Positions 8,245 through 17,342 of a stretch of DNA of 64,000 nucleotides are shown here, in pieces. The first letter of the stretch is position 1; the number at the start of each line of letters is the position of its first letter. The translations under genes were made by a program, and so were the position numbers. Source of the stretch: Pseudomonas sp. B21-048 (GTDB taxonomy: Bacteria; Pseudomonadota; Gammaproteobacteria; Pseudomonadales; Pseudomonadaceae); assembly GCF_024748615.1 (NCBI RefSeq), contig NZ_CP087168.1, positions 558,001 through 622,000 on the forward strand. The letters run 5' to 3'. A model generated the notes under the pieces. The model made no database searches. It saw only the letters and a list, made by a program, of their open reading frames with translations, and was not told the origin of the DNA.

Positions 8245-9639
8245 ATGAACGATATCTCCGCCCCTGAGCAATACGATCTGCAAACCGCTGCCCTGAAGGT
8301 GCCGCCACATTCCATCGAGGCCGAACAGGCCGTACTCGGTGGTCTGATGCTGGACAACAACGCCTGGGAACGTGTGCTCGATCAGGTCTCGGACGGCGAT
8401 TTCTATCGTCATGATCACCGTTTGATCTTCCGTGCGATCGCCAAACTGGCCGATCAGAACTCCCCGATCGACGTCGTGACCCTTGCCGAGCAATTGGACA
8501 AGGAAGGTCAGACGTCCCAGGTCGGTGGCCTCGGTTACTTGGGTGAGCTGGCGAAAAACACGCCGTCCGTCGCCAACATCAAGGCCTATGCGCAAATCGT
8601 TCGTGCGCGGGCGACGTTGCGGCAGTTGATCGGCATCGCCACCGAAATCGCCGACAGCGCCTTCAACCCGGAAGGCCGTACGGCTGAAGAAATTCTCGAC
8701 GAAGCCGAACGACAGATCTTCCAGATCGCCGAGGCCCGGCCAAAAACCGGCGGCCCGGTGAGCGTGAATGACCTGCTGACCAAGGCTATCGACCGCATCG
8801 ACACTTTGTTCAACACCGACAACGCCATCACCGGCCTGTCCACCGGTTACACCGATCTCGACGAGAAGACCAGCGGCTTGCAGCCTTCCGACCTGATCAT
8901 CGTCGCCGGCCGTCCGTCCATGGGTAAAACCACCTTCGCGATGAACCTGGTGGAAAACGCCGTGTTGCGCAGCGACAAGTGCGTACTGGTTTACTCGCTG
9001 GAGATGCCAGGCGAATCGCTGATCATGCGTATGCTTTCGTCCCTTGGGCGTATCGACCAGACCAAGGTCCGGGCCGGTCGCCTGGATGACGACGATTGGC
9101 CACGCCTGACCTCGGCGGTCAACCTGCTGAACGATCGTAAGCTGTTCATCGACGACACAGCCGGTATCAGCCCGTCAGAAATGCGTGCGCGGACCCGTCG
9201 CTTGGTGCGTGAGCACGGCGACGTAGCCCTGATCATGATCGACTACCTCCAGCTGATGCAGATTCCAGGTTCCGGCGGCGACAACCGGACCAACGAGATC
9301 TCCGAGATCTCCCGTTCCTTGAAAGCCCTCGCCAAGGAGTTCAACTGCCCGGTAGTGGCGCTGTCCCAGCTCAACCGCTCCCTGGAGCAGCGACCGAACA
9401 AACGCCCGATCAACTCCGACTTGCGGGAATCCGGAGCGATCGAGCAGGATGCTGACGTGATCATGTTCGTGTACCGAGATGAGGTGTACCACCCGGAAAC
9501 CGAGCATAAAGGCATCGCCGAGATCATCATCGGCAAGCAGCGGAACGGCCCGATCGGCACGTCACGACTAGCGTTCATCGGTAAATACACCCGCTTCGAA
9601 AACCTGGCGCCGGGCAGCTACAACTTCGACGACGAGTGA
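8245..9639 (+). CDS. dnaB: Replicative DNA helicase DnaB
   Basis: DnaB is the hexameric 5'-3' helicase that opens the replication fork and recruits primase. The protein is 464 aa from ATG 8245, the usual Pseudomonas length. The N-terminal helical domain (about 20-120) contains PHSIEAEQAVLGGLML. The RecA-like domain has Walker A GRPSMGKTT at about 222-230, Walker B LIMIDYLQLM, and the QLNRSLEQRP and DLRESGAIEQDAD motifs. No intein interrupts the gene. A frame extension to GTG 8191 was rejected because it falls in the rplI terminator. The ribosome binding site is weak. Confidence 0.97.
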   Translation: MNDISAPEQYDLQTAALKVPPHSIEAEQAVLGGLMLDNNAWERVLDQVSDGDFYRHDHRLIFRAIAKLADQNSPIDVVTLAEQLDKEGQTSQVGGLGYLGELAKNTPSVANIKAYAQIVRARATLRQLIGIATEIADSAFNPEGRTAEEILDEAERQIFQIAEARPKTGGPVSVNDLLTKAIDRIDTLFNTDNAITGLSTGYTDLDEKTSGLQPSDLIIVAGRPSMGKTTFAMNLVENAVLRSDKCVLVYSLEMPGESLIMRMLSSLGRIDQTKVRAGRLDDDDWPRLTSAVNLLNDRKLFIDDTAGISPSEMRARTRRLVREHGDVALIMIDYLQLMQIPGSGGDNRTNEISEISRSLKALAKEFNCPVVALSQLNRSLEQRPNKRPINSDLRESGAIEQDADVIMFVYRDEVYHPETEHKGIAEIIIGKQRNGPIGTSRLAFIGKYTRFENLAPGSYNFDDE

Positions 9640-9669
9640 CCCGGCAAAAACCTGTGGCAAAGAAGCTTT

Positions 9670-9778
9670 TGTGGCGAGGGAGCTTGCTCCCGCTTGAGTG
9701 CGCAGCGCTCACAAGATTTTGGGACCGCTTCGCAGCCCAGCGGGACGGTGCGGCGTTCCGACAAGCTCCCTCGCCACA
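9670..9778. repeat. REP-type palindrome after dnaB
   Basis: Arms 9670-9686 (TGTGGCGAGGGAGCTTG) and 9762-9778 are exact complements around a 75-base loop. The loop itself contains GC-rich partial repeats. It fills most of the 269-base gap between dnaB and the next gene. Confidence 0.8.
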
Positions 9779-9856
9779 GAGGCGTGACCTTAGGATCAAT
9801 GCTCAAAACAACCACCGACATTTCCGACCATAGCCGTCGGAATTGATCAAATTTTG

Positions 9857-9865
9857 TGCTATATT
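9857..9865 (+). promoter_or_regulatory. Extended -10 promoter upstream of the YgiQ-type gene
   Basis: TG (9857-9858), one base, then TATATT (9860-9865) forms an extended -10 element about 40 bases before the ATG at 9909. No good -35 box is seen, as expected for this promoter type. Confidence 0.5.
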
Positions 9866-9908
9866 CCGCGCCCGCGAAATTCAATGAAAGCCAACACCGG
9901 TTATCGAC

Positions 9909-12212
9909 ATGCAAGCAGCCAAGCCGTTATTTGACTATCCCAAGTACTGGGCCGAATGTTTCGGGCCAGCGCCATTCCTGCCGATGAGCAGGGAGGAGAT
10001 GGATCAGCTTGGCTGGGATTCCTGCGACATCATCATCGTCACCGGTGATGCCTACGTCGACCACCCGTCGTTCGGCATGGCGATCATCGGCCGACTGCTG
10101 GAGGCCCAGGGCTTCCGCGTCGGGATCATCGCGCAGCCGAACTGGCAGTCCAAAGACGACTTCATGAAGCTCGGCGAGCCGAACCTGTTCTTCGGCGTCG
10201 CGGCCGGCAACATGGACTCGATGATCAATCGCTATACCGCCGACAAGAAAATCCGTTCCGACGACGCCTACACCCCCGGTGGCCTGGCGGGCAAACGTCC
10301 GGACCGCGCGAGCCTGGTTTACAGCCAGCGCTGCAAGGAAGCCTACAAGAACGTGCCGATCGTGCTCGGTGGCATTGAAGCTTCCCTGCGCCGCATCGCC
10401 CACTACGATTACTGGCAGGACCGAGTGCGCAACTCGATCCTGATCGACGCCTGTGCTGACATTCTGCTCTACGGCAACGCCGAGCGTGCGATCGTCGAAG
10501 TCGCCCAGCGTCTGTCCTACGGTCACAAGATCGAAGACATCACTGACGTGCGCGGCACCGCGTTCATTCGTCGTGACACGCCCAAAGACTGGTACGAAGT
10601 CGATTCCACGCGCATCGACCGTCCGGGCAAAGTCGACAAGATCATCAACCCGTACGTGAACACCCAGGACACGCAGGCCTGCGCCATCGAGCAGGAAAAA
10701 GGTCCGGTTGAAGACCCGAGCGAAGCAAAGGTCGTGCAGATCCTGGCCAGCCCGAAGATGACTCGCGACAAAACCGTGATTCGTCTGCCATCGGTTGAGA
10801 AAGTCCGTGGCGACGCGGTGCTTTACGCCCACGCCAACCGCGTGTTGCACCTGGAAACCAACCCGGGCAACGCCCGTGCGCTGGTGCAGAAGCATGGCGA
10901 AGTCGACGTGTGGTTTAACCCACCACCGATTCCGATGACCACCGAAGAAATGGATTACGTGTTCGGCATGCCTTACGCACGGGTTCCGCACCCGGCGTAC
11001 GGCAAGGAAAAGATTCCTGCCTACGACATGATCCGCTTCTCGGTGAACATCATGCGCGGCTGCTTCGGCGGCTGTACGTTCTGCTCGATCACCGAGCACG
11101 AAGGCCGGATCATCCAGAACCGTTCCGAAGAATCGATCATTCGCGAAATCGAAGAGATCCGCGATAAAGTCCCAGGCTTCACCGGTGTCATTTCCGACCT
11201 CGGCGGCCCGACCGCGAACATGTACCGCATCGCCTGCAAGACGCCGGAGATCGAGTCTGCGTGCCGCAAACCTTCGTGCGTGTTCCCCGGCATTTGCCCG
11301 AACCTGAACACCGATCACTCGTCGCTGATTCAGTTGTATCGCAGCGCCCGTGCCTTGCCGGGTGTGAAGAAGATCCTGATCGCTTCCGGCCTGCGTTATG
11401 ACCTCGCGGTCGAGTCGCCGGAATACGTCAAGGAGCTGGTGACCCACCACGTCGGTGGTTACCTGAAGATCGCCCCGGAACACACCGAGGAAGGTCCGCT
11501 CAACCAGATGATGAAACCGGGCATCGGCAGCTATGACAAGTTCAAGCGCATGTTCGAGAAGTACACCAAGGAAGCCGGGAAAGAGCAGTACCTGATTCCG
11601 TACTTCATCGCTGCTCACCCGGGCACCACCGACGAAGACATGATGAACCTGGCCCTGTGGCTCAAGGGCAACGGTTTCCGTGCCGACCAGGTGCAGGCGT
11701 TCTACCCGTCGCCGATGGCCACCGCCACCGCGATGTACCACTCGGGCAAGAACCCGTTGCGCAAGGTCACTTACAAGAGTGACGGCGTGACCATCGTCAA
11801 GAGCGAAGAGCAGCGTCGTCTGCACAAGGCGTTCTTGCGTTATCACGACCCGAAAGGCTGGCCGATGCTGCGTGAAGCGCTGACCCGCATGGGCCGCGCC
11901 GACCTGATCGGGCCGGGCAAGAACCAGTTGATCCCGCTGCATCAGCCGGCGACCGACAGCTACCAGAGCGCCCGTCGCAAGAACTCGACACCGGCCGGCA
12001 GCCACAAAGTGGCCGGAGAAAAGACCACCAAGATCCTGACCCAGCACACTGGCTTGCCGCCGCGCGCCAGCGACGGCGGCAATCCGTGGGACAAGCGTGA
12101 ACAGGCCAAGGCTGCGGCGTTTGCCCGCAATCAGCAGGCGGCCAAGGAGCGCAAGGACGCGGCCAAAGGCAAGGGACCGAAACCGGCCCGCAAGCCAGTC
12201 GTGCCGCGTTAA
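9909..12212 (+). CDS. YgiQ-family radical SAM protein
   Basis: This is a 767-aa radical SAM enzyme of the YgiQ family, a large and widely conserved group without an established reaction. The family N-terminal domain opens [20 protein letters not shown]. The radical SAM core carries the CxxxCxxC cluster motif as CFGGCTFC, with Cys at about 385, 389 and 392; this binds the 4Fe-4S cluster that cleaves S-adenosylmethionine. The C-terminal 100 residues are basic and rich in Lys/Ala. It stands alone, with a REP palindrome before it and a terminator directly after it. An open frame of 706 codons on the opposite strand is a codon-bias shadow. Confidence 0.93.
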   Translation: MQAAKPLFDYPKYWAECFGPAPFLPMSREEMDQLGWDSCDIIIVTGDAYVDHPSFGMAIIGRLLEAQGFRVGIIAQPNWQSKDDFMKLGEPNLFFGVAAGNMDSMINRYTADKKIRSDDAYTPGGLAGKRPDRASLVYSQRCKEAYKNVPIVLGGIEASLRRIAHYDYWQDRVRNSILIDACADILLYGNAERAIVEVAQRLSYGHKIEDITDVRGTAFIRRDTPKDWYEVDSTRIDRPGKVDKIINPYVNTQDTQACAIEQEKGPVEDPSEAKVVQILASPKMTRDKTVIRLPSVEKVRGDAVLYAHANRVLHLETNPGNARALVQKHGEVDVWFNPPPIPMTTEEMDYVFGMPYARVPHPAYGKEKIPAYDMIRFSVNIMRGCFGGCTFCSITEHEGRIIQNRSEESIIREIEEIRDKVPGFTGVISDLGGPTANMYRIACKTPEIESACRKPSCVFPGICPNLNTDHSSLIQLYRSARALPGVKKILIASGLRYDLAVESPEYVKELVTHHVGGYLKIAPEHTEEGPLNQMMKPGIGSYDKFKRMFEKYTKEAGKEQYLIPYFIAAHPGTTDEDMMNLALWLKGNGFRADQVQAFYPSPMATATAMYHSGKNPLRKVTYKSDGVTIVKSEEQRRLHKAFLRYHDPKGWPMLREALTRMGRADLIGPGKNQLIPLHQPATDSYQSARRKNSTPAGSHKVAGEKTTKILTQHTGLPPRASDGGNPWDKREQAKAAAFARNQQAAKERKDAAKGKGPKPARKPVVPR

Positions 12213-12229
12213 TCTGCACGCCCTATCGC

Positions 12230-12262
12230 AAAACGCCAGCCTCAGTGCTGGCGTTTTGTTTT
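12230..12262 (+). terminator. Terminator after the YgiQ-type gene
   Basis: AAAACGCCAGC and GCTGGCGTTTT pair around CTCAGT and are followed by GTTTT. It lies 18 bases beyond the stop codon. Confidence 0.9.
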
Positions 12263-12423
12263 CTGGCGAGTGTGCGACCTGTTTGCTAAGGTGGCGCGCA
12301 CTTCATGACTGCCCGGGAAACCGATTTCCCTGAACAACGCCAAACCCTGTGGGAGCTGGACTCGCCCGCGATGACGGCGGCACGGGCAATAAAGATCTCA
12401 CCCCGATTTTCAAGGACGATCAC

Positions 12424-13344
12424 ATGAGTAACCCCTTACCGGGCATCGGCATGGACTACAGCCCCTCCCAGTTCATGGCTCGCCAACGCATCGAAAGCCA
12501 GATCAACCTGCCACGCCTGTTCGCCGCCATTGACGCCGACCCCGGAATTGTCGGCGCGGGCGTGGTGTACATCGACGCCGAATTCAACGTAGTGACCCTG
12601 CGCGAGTTCCAGCCGATTTGCAGTATCAGGCCCAAGAAAATCATTTTGCGCGAAGCGCAAAAGTACATTGCGCCTGCGCAATTCGCCCAGCAGGTGCAGG
12701 ACAATCCTCGCGAATCACGCCTGGTTGGTGAGGCAGTTAACACCACCTTATCGTGCGCGGGTGCAGTGATCGGCTGGATCGTAGTGCTCAGTGGCTCCGT
12801 GGCTATTCCGTTTTCGGCAGGGGCAAGTACTGTGGTCGCTGCGCTCGGTTATACCGCTGCGGCTGCCAGCTCAGTGCAGTGTTTTGCCAGCGGCTATCGG
12901 ACCCGCAATGAGATCGTCAACCCTGCCCGTAACGATCAGCTCGACAGCGAAGAGTGGTACCAGTACACCATGATTGCGCTGGATGCTGCGTCCTTGGTCG
13001 GGGTAGGAGCATCCTCGCTGACAACGCTCAAACTGGTCAGGCTGAATAAGGCCACGACCGGGAAAAGTGTCAGGGAAGTGCTCAGGGGTCTGAATCGACA
13101 GGAACGTGCCAAACTGACGAAAGAACTATTGAGCATCAACGACCCGCGCTTGACGTCGAAGATGATCAAGTTGAAGCAGTTGTCGGGTGAATTGCCCAAG
13201 CGTTTCACGCCCACCGAGGTCAAGCATGCAACGGTCACTCAGATAAAAGACGCTTTGGGCGCCGCTATCGGTTTTACCGGCAGTGCAATTTCGGGGAATG
13301 TCCGCACCATTGCCGTAGGTCTGTACGAGGAGGCTGAGCAATGA
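12424..13344 (+). CDS. Unrecognised protein with hydrophobic helices; candidate effector of a two-gene pair
   Basis: I do not recognise this 306-aa protein. Residues 1-100 are soluble in character and contain a stretch reading AGVVYIDAEFNVVTLREF. Residues 109-157 are strongly hydrophobic and Gly/Ala/Ser-rich, resembling a helical hairpin that could enter a membrane. Two further hydrophobic stretches lie at about 181-205 and 276-300, separated by a basic helix-rich section. There is no signal peptide. ATG 12424 is preferred because AAGGA lies 6-7 bases upstream; the frame extends to 12349 only through a REP-like sequence. The stop overlaps the next gene by ATGA. A cytoplasmic protein with internal hydrophobic helices, coupled to a small multi-helix membrane protein, resembles pore-forming effector/immunity pairs; this is inference. 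Confidence 0.75.
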   Translation: MSNPLPGIGMDYSPSQFMARQRIESQINLPRLFAAIDADPGIVGAGVVYIDAEFNVVTLREFQPICSIRPKKIILREAQKYIAPAQFAQQVQDNPRESRLVGEAVNTTLSCAGAVIGWIVVLSGSVAIPFSAGASTVVAALGYTAAAASSVQCFASGYRTRNEIVNPARNDQLDSEEWYQYTMIALDAASLVGVGASSLTTLKLVRLNKATTGKSVREVLRGLNRQERAKLTKELLSINDPRLTSKMIKLKQLSGELPKRFTPTEVKHATVTQIKDALGAAIGFTGSAISGNVRTIAVGLYEEAEQ

Positions 13345-13790
13345 ATGAGCTGCCCAGCATTCGCAGTTTTCTACCGAAGTATTTCCCCGTCTTCATGGGG
13401 GCAATATTCGCGTCAATTTTTACCCTGGTCTTTGCGGTGCCTTTGTTTTTCGAAAGCTATTTTCGAAACCTTCCGTTGGCTGACAACGCCAAGTACTCTT
13501 TTTTCGGGGGGATCGCGCTGACCCTCATCGTCGTGCACTGCCATTTCATGATCGCGCGCGGTCGTCCGCAATGGGTGCGGCCTCTGGTCGTGCTTCTGGC
13601 CCTTTGTTTTCTTGGGGTATTGCCCACCATTGCATATGAGGTGCATCCCCTGACTTATGCTGTGACGTTGCTGTTCCCACTGCTGGCGCTATTGTTGCTC
13701 AACAGCAAGCGTCACCGCGAGATGCGCCAGAAGCTGCTTGAAGTACGTCACTTGCGCCAAGCTGTTATTGCAAAGCACAAAGACCGTTAG
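13341..13790 (+). CDS. Small four-helix membrane protein; candidate immunity partner
   Basis: This is a 149-aa integral membrane protein of unknown family. Four hydrophobic segments are clear (about residues 15-37, 49-68, 78-95 and 101-118), followed by a basic C-terminal tail of about 30 residues that should be cytoplasmic. Its ATG overlaps the stop of the upstream gene by four bases, implying translational coupling. Its base composition is visibly more AT-rich than the GC-rich genes around it. Its size, topology and tight coupling to a protein with membrane-active-looking helices are what an immunity protein for a pore-forming toxin would show, but no motif proves this. Confidence 0.75.
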   Translation: MNELPSIRSFLPKYFPVFMGAIFASIFTLVFAVPLFFESYFRNLPLADNAKYSFFGGIALTLIVVHCHFMIARGRPQWVRPLVVLLALCFLGVLPTIAYEVHPLTYAVTLLFPLLALLLLNSKRHREMRQKLLEVRHLRQAVIAKHKDR

Positions 13791-13876
13791 TTGGGTGGAT
13801 TCAGCACCCGCCCCTCACACGTGCGCCACAAATATGTGCAGCCCTTGCACTATAACCGCAGCCACGGCGCCGTTTT

Positions 13877-13892
13877 GGTGCTGTACTGCACC
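13877..13892. promoter_or_regulatory. Inverted repeat upstream of the sigma-54 promoter
   Basis: GGTGC-TGTACT-GCACC is a perfect 5-bp inverted repeat centred about 67 bases before the predicted transcription start of the amidoligase operon. Its half-sites are those of NtrC sites but in the opposite arrangement, so its identity as an enhancer is uncertain. Confidence 0.35.
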
Positions 13893-13925
13893 GGGTCTGT
13901 TGATAAAGCGCAATGACGGCCGCTC

Positions 13926-13940
13926 TGGCATAAGTCTTGC
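13926..13940 (+). promoter_or_regulatory. Sigma-54 (RpoN) promoter of the amidoligase operon
   Basis: TGGCATAAGTCTTGC has the GG and GC doublets exactly ten bases apart and matches the sigma-54 consensus TGGCAC-N5-TTGCA closely. The start of transcription would fall near 13952, leaving a leader of about 27 bases with AGGAGG at 13968-13973 before the GTG start. Expression would then need an enhancer-binding activator. Confidence 0.7.
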
Positions 13941-13978
13941 GCGCTCTGTGTCCATGCCCTGGCTCGCAGGAGGCCGCC

Positions 13979-16900
13979 GTGTCGATTCATGTCGCATTGC
14001 ATCACGTCACGCATTACCGCTACGACCGCGCCATCGAGCTCGGTCCGCAGATCGTTCGCCTGCGCCCGGCTGCCCACAGCCGCACGCGGATACTGTCCTA
14101 TGCGCTGAAAGTCTCGCCCGAGCAGCATTTCATCAACTGGCAGCAGGACCCCCAAGGCAACTACCTGGCGCGGTTGGTGTTCCCGGAGAAAACCGATGAG
14201 CTGCGGATCGAGGTCGACTTGCTGGCGGAGATGGCGGTGTTCAATCCGTTCGACTTCTTCCTCGAGCCCTACGCCGAAAAGATCCCTTTCGCCTATGCCG
14301 CGGATGAGCGCAAAGAGCTGGCGCCGTACCTGGAAACCTTGCCCCTGACGCCGACATTCAAGGCCTATCTGGATGGCATCGATCGCACGCCGCTGCCGAG
14401 TGTGGATTTCCTGGTCGCGCTCAACCAGCGCCTCAGCGAAGACATCGGCTACCTGATTCGCATGGAGCCAGGCGTACAGACCCCGGAACACACGCTCGAG
14501 CATGCCTCCGGCTCCTGCCGCGATTCGGCATGGTTGCTGGTGCAATTGCTGCGCAACCTTGGCCTGGCGGCGCGATTTGTTTCCGGTTACCTGATTCAGT
14601 TGACCGCCGATGTCAAAAGCCTCGACGGCCCCTCGGGTACCGAAGTGGACTTCACTGACCTGCACGCCTGGTGCGAGGTCTATTTGCCCGGTGCTGGCTG
14701 GATCGGCCTGGATGCGACTTCCGGGCTGTTTGCCGGTGAAGGACACATTCCGTTGGCCTGTAGTCCCGATCCGTCCTCTGCGGCACCGATCAGTGGCTTG
14801 GTGGAACCGTGCGAGTGCGAATTCACCCATGAGATGTCGGTCGAGCGGATTTGGGAAGCGCCGCGGGTTACCAAGCCCTACACCGATGACCAGTGGCTGG
14901 CGATTCAGGCATTGGGTCGGCAGATCGATGCCGACCTGCTCGAAGGTGACGTGCGCCTGACCATGGGCGGCGAGCCGACCTTCGTTTCCATCGATGACCC
15001 GGACGGCGCCGAGTGGAATACCGCGGCGCTTGGGCCCGACAAACGTCGTCTGTCTGCCGAACTGTTTCAACGCATGCGCAAACATTACGCGCCCAAGGGG
15101 CTCGTGCATTTTGGTCAGGGCAAGTGGTACCCCGGTGAGCAATTGCCGCGCTGGTCGCTGAATGGCTACTGGCGCCGCGATGGCGTGCCGATCTGGCACA
15201 ACAGCGCGCTGATCGCCGATGAGCAGGAAGACTACGGCGCCGATGGTGAAATGGCCGGGCGTTTTCTGGCGAGTGTCGCCGAGCGCCTGAAAATTCCGAC
15301 GCGCTTTGTGTTCCCGGCCTACGAAGACAATTTCTATTACCTCTGGCGCGAAGGCGCATTGCCGCAGAACGTCTGCGCCGAAGACTCACGGCTGGAAGAA
15401 CCTTTGGAGCGTGCGCGCCTGCGCAAAGTCTTCAGCCAAGGCCTGGACAAAGTCATCGGTCAGGTCCTGCCGCTGGCGCGCACCGCCAAGGGCGATCAAT
15501 GGCAGAGCGGTCGCTGGTATCTGCGGGAAGAACATTGCCGATTGGTGCCGGGGGATTCGCCGCTGGGGTATCGCTTGCCACTCGGTTCGCAGCCCTGGGT
15601 GAAGGCAGCGGAGTACCCGTTCATTCACCCTGTCGACCCGAATCAGGATTTCCCTGAGCTGCCGGGCACCGACCAGCTACAGCATCACGCTCAACCGCAA
15701 ACCGCCGACGAGCGTGCGCCAAAGATCGATGAGTCCGCCGATTGGCTGACCCGCACCGCGTTCTGCGCCGAAGCGCGAGAAGGCCGGTTGTACCTGTTCA
15801 TGCCGCCACTGGAGCGGGTCGAGGACTATCTGGAGCTGGTCGCCGCCATTGAAGCCACCGCCGAGGAATTGCATTGCCCGGTGTTGCTGGAAGGCTATGA
15901 ACCGCCGAGTGATCCGCGTTTGAGCAACTTCCGCATTACCCCGGACCCGGGCGTGATCGAGGTCAACGTCCAGCCGTCCGCCACCTGGGATGAGTTGGTG
16001 GAGCGCACCGAGTTTCTTTACGAAGAGGCGCGCCAGACTCGACTCACCACCGAGAAATTCATGATCGACGGTCGACACACCGGGACCGGCGGCGGCAACC
16101 ATTTCGTATTGGGCGGCGCGACTCCGGCTGACTCACCGTTTCTGCGCCGTCCCGATTTGCTGCGCAGCCTGATCAGTTACTGGCACAACCATCCGTCCTT
16201 GTCCTACCTGTTTTCCGGATTGTTCATCGGCCCGACGTCTCAAGCGCCGAGGGTGGATGAGGCGCGCAACGATTCGCTGTATGAACTGGAAATCGCCTTC
16301 GCACAAATGCCGAAACCGGGCGAAGAATGTCCGCCATGGCTGGTCGACCGGTTGTTGCGCAACCTGTTGATCGATGTGACCGGCAACACCCACCGCGCCG
16401 AGTTTTGCATCGACAAACTCTATTCGCCGGACGGCGCCACCGGGCGCCTCGGTTTATTGGAGCTGCGAGCCTTTGAAATGCCGCCCCATGCGCGCATGAG
16501 CCTGGCTCAGCAATTGTTGCTGCGGGCGTTGGTGGCGCGGTTCTGGCGCGAGCCTTATGCACCGCCGAAACTGGCGCGCTGGGGCACAGAGCTACACGAC
16601 CGGTTCCTGTTGCCGCACTTTATCGAGCAGGATTTCGCTGATGTGATCGTTGATCTCAATGCCGCCGGTTACCCCGTGCGGGCCGAGTGGTTCGCGGCGC
16701 ATCTGGAATTCCGTTTTCCCAAGGTCGGCGACTACGCGGTCAGTGGCATCCAACTGGAAGTGCGTCAGGCGCTGGAGCCTTGGCATGTACTCGGCGAGGA
16801 AGGCGCGGCAGGTGGCACGGTGCGTTATGTGGATTCGTCGCTGGAGCGTTTGCAGGTCAAGCTCAGCGGCCTGCCGCCCCAGCGTTATCTGCTGACGTGC

Positions 16901-17254
16901 AACGGCATTCCGGTGCCATTGCAATCCACGGGGCGGGTTGGTGAATTCGTCGCCGGCGTACGCTTTCGCGCCTGGCAACCGGCCAACTGCCTGCAACCGA
17001 CCATCCCGGTCCACGCGCCGCTGGTGTTCGACGTGCTCGACACCTGGATGGGGCGTTCGCTGGGCGGTTGTCAGTACCACGTCGCCCACCCGGGCGGGCG
17101 TAACTACGACAGCCTTCCGGTGAACGCCAATGAGGCCGAGAGCCGGCGTATGGCGCGATTCTTCCGCATCGGACATACGCCGGGGAAACTTCCTATACCG
17201 AATCTGGAAATTAACGACGAGCTACCGATGACTCTCGATTTGCGACGTTTCTAA
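13979..17254 (+). CDS. Transglutaminase-like protease fused to a putative amidoligase (DUF2126)
   Basis: This 1091-aa fusion has two parts. An N-terminal bacterial transglutaminase domain (about 1-280) begins with the family beta-rich region (MSIHVALHHVTHYRYDRAIE). It carries the triad Cys180 (GSCRDSAW), His229 (LHAWCEV) and Asp245 (GLDATSG). From about residue 300 to the end lies a DUF2126-type domain, starting LTMGGEPTFVSIDDPDG; this family is classed as a putative amidoligase. The chosen start is GTG 13979, with AGGAGG 5 bases upstream; the frame runs further to 13937 without a site. It heads an operon with an ATP-grasp/alpha-E protein and a second transglutaminase. This set is conserved in many proteobacteria and is proposed to make or trim small peptides, but its substrate is unknown. 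No signal peptide is seen. Confidence 0.9.
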   Translation: MSIHVALHHVTHYRYDRAIELGPQIVRLRPAAHSRTRILSYALKVSPEQHFINWQQDPQGNYLARLVFPEKTDELRIEVDLLAEMAVFNPFDFFLEPYAEKIPFAYAADERKELAPYLETLPLTPTFKAYLDGIDRTPLPSVDFLVALNQRLSEDIGYLIRMEPGVQTPEHTLEHASGSCRDSAWLLVQLLRNLGLAARFVSGYLIQLTADVKSLDGPSGTEVDFTDLHAWCEVYLPGAGWIGLDATSGLFAGEGHIPLACSPDPSSAAPISGLVEPCECEFTHEMSVERIWEAPRVTKPYTDDQWLAIQALGRQIDADLLEGDVRLTMGGEPTFVSIDDPDGAEWNTAALGPDKRRLSAELFQRMRKHYAPKGLVHFGQGKWYPGEQLPRWSLNGYWRRDGVPIWHNSALIADEQEDYGADGEMAGRFLASVAERLKIPTRFVFPAYEDNFYYLWREGALPQNVCAEDSRLEEPLERARLRKVFSQGLDKVIGQVLPLARTAKGDQWQSGRWYLREEHCRLVPGDSPLGYRLPLGSQPWVKAAEYPFIHPVDPNQDFPELPGTDQLQHHAQPQTADERAPKIDESADWLTRTAFCAEAREGRLYLFMPPLERVEDYLELVAAIEATAEELHCPVLLEGYEPPSDPRLSNFRITPDPGVIEVNVQPSATWDELVERTEFLYEEARQTRLTTEKFMIDGRHTGTGGGNHFVLGGATPADSPFLRRPDLLRSLISYWHNHPSLSYLFSGLFIGPTSQAPRVDEARNDSLYELEIAFAQMPKPGEECPPWLVDRLLRNLLIDVTGNTHRAEFCIDKLYSPDGATGRLGLLELRAFEMPPHARMSLAQQLLLRALVARFWREPYAPPKLARWGTELHDRFLLPHFIEQDFADVIVDLNAAGYPVRAEWFAAHLEFRFPKVGDYAVSGIQLEVRQALEPWHVLGEEGAAGGTVRYVDSSLERLQVKLSGLPPQRYLLTCNGIPVPLQSTGRVGEFVAGVRFRAWQPANCLQPTIPVHAPLVFDVLDTWMGRSLGGCQYHVAHPGGRNYDSLPVNANEAESRRMARFFRIGHTPGKLPIPNLEINDELPMTLDLRRF

Positions 17255-17342
17255 ACCCTACGCGACGCTCGGATTTTTCGTCTGTCCGGGCGTCATGAGC
17301 GTGCGTTAGTCTGACTGTTCTTTGCTGTCTGCCGAGCTTTCC

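Noticed and set aside
9927..12047. Open frame of 706 codons on the minus strand opposite the YgiQ-type gene
   Set aside because: Composition is that of an antisense shadow and it lies entirely within a well-supported gene.
12349..12423. Upstream extension of the 306-aa protein
   Set aside because: The extra 25 codons are REP-like sequence; ATG 12424 has a clear Shine-Dalgarno.
13850..15199. Open frame of 449 codons on the minus strand
   Set aside because: It is a shadow of the transglutaminase-amidoligase gene and would run through its sigma-54 promoter region.
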